Origin: CAUSKK01 sp963532425
Lineage (GTDB): Bacteria > Pseudomonadota > Gammaproteobacteria > Cardiobacteriales > Cardiobacteriaceae
NCBI GenBank assembly: GCA_963532425.1
Contig: CAUSKK010000024.1
Span: 1 to 19,573 of the forward strand
DNA: 19,573 nucleotides
Reading direction: 5' to 3'
Part shown: one piece after another, positions 14,594-19,573 of the stretch
How the letters are laid out: every line of letters starts with the position of its first letter
Numbering within the stretch: position 1 is the first letter of the stretch
Notes under the pieces: model-generated
Told to the model about the DNA's origin: nothing
What the model saw: only the letters and a program-made list of their open reading frames with translations
Database searches by the model: none
Position numbers and translations under genes: made by a program

Positions 14594-15682
14594 ATGCTTA
14601 GAATGGTCAGCCTATGGCTCTTATTTCTTCTCAGTTGGGCCGTGCCGGCACAGACGGTTAAAGCGCCCACCACCGAAAAAATCACCTTCAATTTGGTTTC
14701 TCCCAGCGGCGAAGTAAGTGAAAAAGACTATGCTGGCAAATATCTGCTGATGGCTGTGGGCTACACCTCCTGCCCTGATATCTGTCCCACCACGCTCTAT
14801 GAATTCGGCCGCACCGTCAAGGACCTCAATAATCCCGACGCCGTGCAGATTCTCTTCGTTACCATCGACCCGATGAACGATGATGTGAAGCGCCTGAATG
14901 CCTACACCAACTATTTCGACCCGCGTATCATTGGCCTAACCGGCGAGATGAAAAATATTCAGGCTCTGGCCGACCAGCTCGGCGCCACCTTTGGCTACCG
15001 CAAGGACGGCAAGAAGGTGGATGACCCGAAACGGGGCGAAGTCTACGAGGTCTATCACAGCGCCTATATCTATTTGATTTCACCGGAGCGGGAAATTATC
15101 GATGTCTTCGACTATCAGATTGGCGAACGGCTGCTGACCGAAGCGCTTAACGAAAAATTACCCGCCGCCGAAGGGGCCAAGAAAGCGGAGACGGGAAGCG
15201 CTTCGCCCAGTCCAACCCCCACTGCCACGCTGGAACGGCCAAAACTGAGCTGTCCGCTGCCGGCCGGCTTCGACGAGAGCAAGAAGGTTACCGACATTCA
15301 CGACTTCGTGCCCGATGCCAAGACCGATAAGCCCATCGTCCTGAATCTCTGGGCCCTGTGGTGTGCGCCCTGCCGCCAGGAACTGCCGGTTTTGGAACGC
15401 CTGCGTAAGAGCGATGACAATCTCTATGTGGAAACGCTCAATCTGAACGACGCCGCCGAACCCATTGGCCAGCTCTTCAGTGAACTGGAACTGACCCAGC
15501 TGTCCCAGCGCAGCACCCAGGAAAAAGATGTGCTGGAACGTCTGGGTGCCGTTGGCCTGCCGTTCTCGGCTCTATTTGTCGAGGGCAAGCAGGTGGGCGT
15601 AAAAATCGGCATCATCAATTCCACCGAGGCGTTGAGCCAATTTGGCCAATGCCAGAAAAATTCTTCTATCCATCAACAATGA
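14594..15682 (+). CDS. Sco1-TlpA fusion, copper and thiol delivery protein
   Basis: This is a two-domain periplasmic protein of about 362 residues. A signal peptide (LLFLLSWAVPAQ) is followed by a Sco1/SenC domain with the copper motif TSCPDICPTT (Cys about 60 and 64) and its partner His in EVYHSAYIY (about 155). A Pro/Ser/Thr linker (about 195-215) leads to a TlpA-like thioredoxin domain with WCAPCRQE (Cys about 257 and 260) and the cis-Pro in VGLPFSAL. Sco proteins donate copper, and TlpA proteins reduce the Cys pairs that take it, so a fusion would do both for one target. The neighbours suggest that target is AniA. The linker residues GSAS are encoded by an exact GAAGCGCTTC repeat (15195-15204). 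AGGAG fits the ATG at 14594 (six-base gap) better than the ATG at 14591. The stop overlaps the ribosome binding site of the next gene. Confidence 0.92.
   Translation: MLRMVSLWLLFLLSWAVPAQTVKAPTTEKITFNLVSPSGEVSEKDYAGKYLLMAVGYTSCPDICPTTLYEFGRTVKDLNNPDAVQILFVTIDPMNDDVKRLNAYTNYFDPRIIGLTGEMKNIQALADQLGATFGYRKDGKKVDDPKRGEVYEVYHSAYIYLISPEREIIDVFDYQIGERLLTEALNEKLPAAEGAKKAETGSASPSPTPTATLERPKLSCPLPAGFDESKKVTDIHDFVPDAKTDKPIVLNLWALWCAPCRQELPVLERLRKSDDNLYVETLNLNDAAEPIGQLFSELELTQLSQRSTQEKDVLERLGAVGLPFSALFVEGKQVGVKIGIINSTEALSQFGQCQKNSSIHQQ
15195..15204. repeat. isolated GAAGCGCTTC core inside the Sco1-TlpA linker
   Basis: An exact copy of the array palindrome read in frame as the last two bases of Gly, then Ser-Ala and the first two bases of Ser. 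It lies in the flexible linker between two folded domains, where an inserted element would be tolerated. Confidence 0.8.
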
Positions 15683-15690
15683 GGTTAATC

Positions 15691-16362
15691 ATGAAAATGA
15701 AATCATTAATTGCACTGGCTGTACTGGCTTCGAGCAGCGCGTTTGCGGAAACCAAACTGAGCGATTGCGTGATTCAGGAAGTTATCCCCGGCAAAGATAT
15801 GACCGGCGCCTTCCTGAAGTTCGAGCACAGCGGCAAACCCGTTCAGATTGAGAGCGCCAGCATTCCCTCCATCACCAGCGATATAGAACTGCACGCCATG
15901 GAAATGAAAGATGGGGTTATGTCCATGGTTCCTCTGCAAAATAAAGAGCTGAAAGAGGGCGAGCGGGTCTTCAAGAAAGGTGGCGACCATGTGATGCTGA
16001 TGAAAATCGCCGCCGATAAATTCCCCAAAGCCGGCGAAAAACACACCATCACCGTGAACTTTGACGATAAAACCAGCGCCAGCTGTGAGGCCGAGGTGAA
16101 AACCGTCAAAGAGGTTATCGAGGCTGCCAAGGCCAAGGGCGACTGGAAAGACGAGTATGACCACGGCCATGGCCACGAGGCTAAAGGTCATGAGGACAAA
16201 GGCCACCAACACGATTGCAAAAAGGATGACCACAAGCACAATAAACAAGCCTGCGACGACCATCACGGCCACAAGCATGATAAGAAAGAGGCTCATGGCC
16301 ACGATAAGAAGGGTGATGACCAGCACAAACATGACAAAAAGGTAGAAGAAGCCAAGAAATAA
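15691..16362 (+). CDS. PCuAC-type copper chaperone with His-rich tail (AccA-like)
   Basis: This is a periplasmic copper(I) chaperone of 223 residues. The signal peptide ends at AFA (residue 19). The PCuAC domain (about 20-140) shows the Met/His copper motif as ELHAMEMKDGVMSM and GDHVMLM (H68, M70, M79, H100, M102). The final 67 residues are a metal-binding tail with 16 His and 2 Cys in HGH, HKH and DHHGHKHD groups, ending KKVEEAKK, similar in style to the AniA tail. In Neisseria the homologous AccA, which also has a His-rich tail, is needed to load copper into AniA, so the same role is likely here. The ATG at 15691 follows GAGG overlapping the sco-tlpA stop, so translation is coupled. A longer in-frame start at 15649 would spoil the signal peptide. 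Confidence 0.93.
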   Translation: MKMKSLIALAVLASSSAFAETKLSDCVIQEVIPGKDMTGAFLKFEHSGKPVQIESASIPSITSDIELHAMEMKDGVMSMVPLQNKELKEGERVFKKGGDHVMLMKIAADKFPKAGEKHTITVNFDDKTSASCEAEVKTVKEVIEAAKAKGDWKDEYDHGHGHEAKGHEDKGHQHDCKKDDHKHNKQACDDHHGHKHDKKEAHGHDKKGDDQHKHDKKVEEAKK

Positions 16363-16388
16363 CGGCTGATTTTTTCCCTCAACTCTAA

Positions 16389-16458
16389 CCATTGGGCTGG
16401 CTGGGCCTATCGGGTGGCGAAACGCTTCCGTGGTTCTGGCTGGCCCAATGGTTTTTTT
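16389..16458 (+). terminator. terminator after the copper chaperone, directly in front of the next gene
   Basis: CCATTGGGC (16389-16397) pairs perfectly with GCCCAATGG (16443-16451), with partial pairing further in. Seven T follow (16452-16458). The large loop contains a degenerate core (GAAACGCTTC, about 16419). The T-run ends 16 bases before the ATG at 16475, leaving only room for AAGGA. Expression of the downstream gene therefore depends on readthrough or on a promoter within the hairpin region. Confidence 0.8.
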
Positions 16459-16474
16459 ATGGCAAGGATTTTTT

Positions 16475-17674
16475 ATGGATAGACGACAATTTCTTCTAGC
16501 CCTGGGCGCTCTGGGGCTGGGGCCGGCGGTGGCCCAGGTTATCAGGAACGAGGGCAACCAATCGCCCGTCCGGAGCCTTTATCAACCAACCCGCTATGCC
16601 TTCATCGCCGATAAATTTGGCTATTACATCAGCATCGTGGACATCGTCAGCGGCGAATATATTGATTCCATTAGCTTTGGCATCATGATGCCAAAGGTAT
16701 TTGAAATGGCCCGGGACGATGCCATGATGGCCGTTGGCAACCCGGAGGTGGCAGAAATCCATTTCTACGACCTGAAAAAGCGCGAGCCCTTCATGTTGAA
16801 GCTGCCGTCGCCGGTTTATCAGATTTTCTTCGTGCCCCAGACCAAGTGGGTGGCCATCGGCCTGAAAGACCAGGTCGGTATGATTAACTACCAAACCCGG
16901 GAGGTGAAAATCTTCCCCGAGCGCTTCGATTCCCCCAACCGTACCGTTGCCTTGAACAGCTACTACGCCCTGCTGTTTAGCTCCTTTTCCCAGTCTTTTT
17001 GGATTCTTGACGAGGAAAAACCGCGCATTTTCCACAAATACGGCAGCGACAGCATCGAAAAACCCTGGGAGGAAATCGACCTGTCCCCCTACATTTCCTC
17101 CGGATTGGCCAGCGGCGTCGCCAGCCCCGAAGACCGCATGTTGGCCCTGACCACCGTCGATGGCTCCGAAGGGCTGGTCTATTTCCCTGAAAACAAGAAG
17201 ATGCTCACCACCGGCAAAATGTACGAGGTGGGCAGCTACTACAAGCCGATGGTTATGCCCTACATCGACGCCTATTCTGGCCGGGTGCTCTTTGCCGAGG
17301 TTTCCGGCAATGTGGCCCTCTTCGATTTCACCGCTGGCGAGGAAACTCCCCAGCGCTTCAGCGTCGATTTTTCGCCGCGCATCATCCGTTCCGGCTGGCT
17401 GGAACGCACCTGGATAATTGGCGGCGACCGGGGCCTAATCCTGCAGGACTTCGACGAGCCAGAAAATCGTCAGGTTTACCACTTCCCCTATGAAATCACC
17501 AATATGTGGGTAACCGGCGACAGTAAAACCCTGCTTTTCCTGGTGGACGAGGAGGCGCCCCAGCTGCTGCGCGTCGACATTCGCTCCAAACAGATGCTCG
17601 AACCCATTCGCGTGCCCGGTGTGGTCATGGGCGAGCTGGTACGCATGGGCAGTAACAACAGCCTCTGCTACTAA
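16475..17674 (+). CDS. Tat-exported putative seven-bladed beta-propeller protein, function unknown
   Basis: I do not recognise a named family. The product is 399 residues from the ATG at 16475, with AAGGA six bases upstream. It begins MDRRQFLLALGALGLGPAVAQ, which fits a twin-arginine signal (RRQFL) and cleavage after AVA or AQ. The mature part shows about seven similar strands spaced along the chain: YISIVDIVSGEYI, EIHFYDLKKREP, QVGMINYQTREV, GLVYFPENKKML, NVALFDFTAGEE, GLILQDFDEPENR and QLLRVDIRSKQM. This pattern is typical of WD40/YVTN-type propellers. There is no CxxCH haem motif. Tat export suggests folding before transport, perhaps with a cofactor. Position after the copper chaperone suggests a link to nitrite reduction or copper handling, but a terminator separates them. 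An upstream in-frame ATG at 16430 lies inside that terminator and is unlikely. Confidence 0.7.
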   Translation: MDRRQFLLALGALGLGPAVAQVIRNEGNQSPVRSLYQPTRYAFIADKFGYYISIVDIVSGEYIDSISFGIMMPKVFEMARDDAMMAVGNPEVAEIHFYDLKKREPFMLKLPSPVYQIFFVPQTKWVAIGLKDQVGMINYQTREVKIFPERFDSPNRTVALNSYYALLFSSFSQSFWILDEEKPRIFHKYGSDSIEKPWEEIDLSPYISSGLASGVASPEDRMLALTTVDGSEGLVYFPENKKMLTTGKMYEVGSYYKPMVMPYIDAYSGRVLFAEVSGNVALFDFTAGEETPQRFSVDFSPRIIRSGWLERTWIIGGDRGLILQDFDEPENRQVYHFPYEITNMWVTGDSKTLLFLVDEEAPQLLRVDIRSKQMLEPIRVPGVVMGELVRMGSNNSLCY

Positions 17675-17700
17675 GCGCTTCCCCCCAGCCGGCCCCCAAC

Positions 17701-17726
17701 GAAGCGCTTCCCCCGGGAAGCGCTTC
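17701..17726. repeat. two GAAGCGCTTC cores forming a 12 bp inverted repeat
   Basis: Exact cores at 17701-17710 and 17717-17726 combine into GAAGCGCTTCCC facing GGGAAGCGCTTC with almost no loop. It lies 27 bases after the propeller gene stop, which itself runs into a partial core. No T-run follows, so if it terminates transcription it is not a standard intrinsic terminator. Confidence 0.75.
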
Positions 17727-17746
17727 TGCGCTTGGTGGCCCGGGTT

Positions 17747-17752
17747 TATAAT
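17747..17752 (+). promoter_or_regulatory. possible purF -10 box
   Basis: TATAAT in the context GGGTTTATAATTTT lies about 70 bases before the purF start and just after the repeat hairpin. No convincing -35 hexamer is visible and no PurR operator dyad was found by eye. Confidence 0.35.
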
Positions 17753-17823
17753 TTTGCCGCCTCGGGGGACTGGGCATTGGTGCTCGGCCCGGCTATGGCA
17801 ATAACAAACAAAGTGAGGTTTTT

Positions 17824-19332
17824 ATGTGTGGAATCGTTGGGCTGGTGGGTAAATACGCCGTGAATCAGGCCATCTATGATGCTCTGACCGTTCTTCAGCA
17901 TCGCGGTCAGGATGCGGCCGGCATCGCCACCTGCTACCAGGGGCGATTTTTTATGCACAAGGATAATGGCCTGGTGCGGGATGTTTTCAAGCAATCCAAT
18001 ATGGAGGGCCTGCTGGGCCACATGGGCATTGGCCATGTGCGCTATCCCACCGCCGGCACGACCAGTTCCGCCGAGGCCCAGCCGCTCTACGTCAATTCCC
18101 CCTATGGCATCGCGCTGGCCCACAATGGCAACCTGACCAACGCCGACGAGCTGATTGAGCAGATTTACCGTTCCAATCTCCGCCATATCAACACCCAATC
18201 CGATTCCGAAGCGCTTCTGAATGTCTTCGCCCACGAACTACAGATTCAGCACCAATTTTCCCCCACACCGGAAACCATTTTCAGCGCCGTGGAGCGTACC
18301 CACCAGCGCGTGCGCGGGGCCTATGCGGTGGTGGCGATGATTAGTGGCGTGGGTCTGGTGGCCTTCCGCGACCCCCACGGCATTCGGCCGCTGATTTACG
18401 GCGTGCGTGAGAGTGAACTCGGCCCGGAATACATGATTGCCAGCGAGTCGGTGGCTCTGTCGGCCCAGGGTTTTGAGGTTATCCGCGACATCGACGCCGG
18501 CGAAGCGCTCATCATCACCGAGGACGGCCAAATCTTTGAAAAACAGTGTGCTGCCAATCCCCGCCGCACCCCCTGCATCTTTGAGTATGTCTATTTTGCC
18601 CGGCCCGATTCCACCATTGACGGTATTAATGTCTATAAGGCGCGGCTGCGCATGGGCGAGAAACTGGCCGAACAGATTCTGCACGACTGGCCCGACCATG
18701 ATATTGATGTGGTTATCCCCATTCCCGATACCAGTCGCAATTCCGCCATTGAGCTGGCCAACCGGCTGGGGGTGAAATTCCGCGAGGGTTTCATGAAAAA
18801 TCGTTACATCGGCCGTACGTTTATCATGCCCGGCCAGAAACTACGGGCCAAATCGGTGCGCCAGAAGCTCAACGCGCTGGATTTGGAATTTCGCAATAAA
18901 AATGTGCTGCTGGTGGATGATTCCATTGTGCGCGGCACCACCAGCCAGCAAATTATCCAAATGGCCCGGGAAGCCGGCGCCCGGAAGGTTTATCTGGCCA
19001 GCGCGGCGCCGCCGGTGCGCTTTCCCAATGTTTACGGCATTGACATGCCTACCCACGAGGAATTGATTGCCTATCATCGTGGCACCGAGGAGGTGGCCCA
19101 GCTCATCGGCGCTGACCGGGTGATTTATCAACGTCTGGAAGATTTAATCAGTGCCTGCACCCAGACCAAGCATCGGCTTACCGACCAATTCGATTGCTCG
19201 GTTTTCGATGGCTGCTATGTAACCGGCGATGTGGATGATGCCTATCTGGCACGGCTGGTGGCCCGACGTAAGGATAGCGATGCGTCGCGTAAATCGCCGA
19301 TGGGTGGCAGTAGCGACATTCAAAAGCCCTGA
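17824..19332 (+). CDS. purF: amidophosphoribosyltransferase
   Basis: PurF makes 5-phosphoribosylamine from PRPP and glutamine, the first step of purine synthesis, in the cytoplasm. The product is 502 residues. It begins MCGIVGLVG, so the catalytic Cys2 becomes the N-terminal nucleophile after Met removal and there is no propeptide, as in E. coli-type PurF. The glutaminase domain shows HRGQDAAGI, GHVRYPTAG and AHNGNLTN. The phosphoribosyltransferase domain has the PRPP loop VLLVDDSIVRGTTS near residue 360. GTGAGG precedes the ATG. An exact GAAGCGCTTC lies within the gene at 18208-18217, read in frame as Glu-Ala-Leu, and a variant lies at 18502. A repeat-built terminator follows. The upstream neighbour is the propeller gene, not cvpA or dedD as in enteric bacteria. 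Confidence 0.97.
   Translation: MCGIVGLVGKYAVNQAIYDALTVLQHRGQDAAGIATCYQGRFFMHKDNGLVRDVFKQSNMEGLLGHMGIGHVRYPTAGTTSSAEAQPLYVNSPYGIALAHNGNLTNADELIEQIYRSNLRHINTQSDSEALLNVFAHELQIQHQFSPTPETIFSAVERTHQRVRGAYAVVAMISGVGLVAFRDPHGIRPLIYGVRESELGPEYMIASESVALSAQGFEVIRDIDAGEALIITEDGQIFEKQCAANPRRTPCIFEYVYFARPDSTIDGINVYKARLRMGEKLAEQILHDWPDHDIDVVIPIPDTSRNSAIELANRLGVKFREGFMKNRYIGRTFIMPGQKLRAKSVRQKLNALDLEFRNKNVLLVDDSIVRGTTSQQIIQMAREAGARKVYLASAAPPVRFPNVYGIDMPTHEELIAYHRGTEEVAQLIGADRVIYQRLEDLISACTQTKHRLTDQFDCSVFDGCYVTGDVDDAYLARLVARRKDSDASRKSPMGGSSDIQKP
18208..18217. repeat. isolated GAAGCGCTTC core inside purF
   Basis: An exact copy of the array palindrome in the glutaminase domain coding sequence, read as SEALL. 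Unlike the linker copy, it lies in a conserved domain, so it may be ordinary coding sequence that happens to match. Confidence 0.6.
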
Positions 19333-19344
19333 AAACTAGGAAAA

Positions 19345-19378
19345 AGGGAAGCGCTTCGTTGGGGAAGCGCTTCTTTTT
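19345..19378 (+). terminator. purF intrinsic terminator built from two exact repeat cores
   Basis: Exact cores at 19348-19357 and 19364-19373 pair as AAGCGCTTC with GAAGCGCTT around loop GTTGGG, followed by CTTTTT. It lies about 15 bases after the stop. This is the clearest case of the repeat acting as a terminator, as DNA uptake sequences do in Neisseria and Pasteurellaceae. Confidence 0.88.
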
Positions 19379-19404
19379 AGCCGGTATTTTCAAAAATGCT
19401 GTCC

Positions 19405-19500
19405 ATAAAAACATATTAAAAACAATAGATTATAAAAATGGTACGGGTTGCTGCTAAAAAATAGTTGCACAGAAAAATATTCTCCCTATAATACACACCT
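19405..19500 (+). promoter_or_regulatory. strong sigma70 promoter with UP-like element, rRNA P1 style
   Basis: TTGCAC (19465-19470) and TATAAT (19487-19492) are 16 bp apart. The context TTCTCCCTATAATACACACC resembles E. coli rrn P1/P2 promoters (CTCCCTATAATGCGCC). Upstream, 19405-19440 is AT-rich with A and T tracts like an UP element. The rest of the window (19500-19573) is A-rich leader with no start codon in a credible frame. The likely downstream unit is an rRNA or other stable-RNA operon outside the window; a strongly expressed protein gene is the alternative. Confidence 0.65.
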
Positions 19501-19573
19501 CGTTGCTGATGCAAAAATACCAAAAACTTTTGAAAGCCAACTGGCTAATAAAGAAAAGGTTAAATTTGAAATC

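Overview
The window reads as chromosomal DNA of a GC-rich proteobacterium, most likely a gammaproteobacterium. The evidence is an AcnB-type aconitase, a TrhP/YegQ-type U32 protein, an EF-P with lysine at the modified loop position, and a PurF whose catalytic Cys follows the initiator Met directly. The divergent norB/aniA pair with copper-delivery genes resembles the Neisseria denitrification locus, but the EF-P loop does not have the arginine found in Neisseria EF-P. A Cardiobacteriales-like relative is possible; I cannot fix the genus from sequence alone.

Layout, left to right: the 3' part of leuA (+, cut by the window edge); a 1.2 kb non-coding array of the palindrome GAAGCGCTTC; acnB (-); a divergent promoter region; efp, a YdbL-like lipoprotein gene and a PolB-type 3'-5' exonuclease gene (+); trhP (+); a 1.7 kb second array of the same palindrome; norB (-); an AT-rich divergent control region; aniA/nirK, a Sco1-TlpA fusion and a PCuAC copper chaperone with a His-rich tail (+); a Tat-exported beta-propeller gene (+); purF (+); and at the right edge a strong promoter that looks like an rRNA-operon P1.

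The metabolic core is truncated denitrification. AniA reduces nitrite to NO in the periplasm. NorB (quinol-dependent, one subunit) reduces NO to N2O at the inner membrane. The Sco1-TlpA fusion and the PCuAC protein probably deliver copper and keep thiols reduced for AniA. The other genes are housekeeping: leucine synthesis, TCA cycle, translation, tRNA modification and purine synthesis.

The most unusual feature is the pair of repeat arrays. By hand I count about 51 exact GAAGCGCTTC copies plus about 22 one- or two-base variants in under 3 kb; about 0.02 exact copies would be expected by chance in the whole window. Both arrays lie between convergent genes and fill the space between two facing intrinsic terminators. 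The same palindrome builds the leuA and purF terminators, occurs in purF and in the inter-domain linker of the Sco1-TlpA fusion, and is absent from the two divergent promoter regions. It behaves like an uptake-sequence or REP/BIME-like element, but I do not recognise it as a described family.
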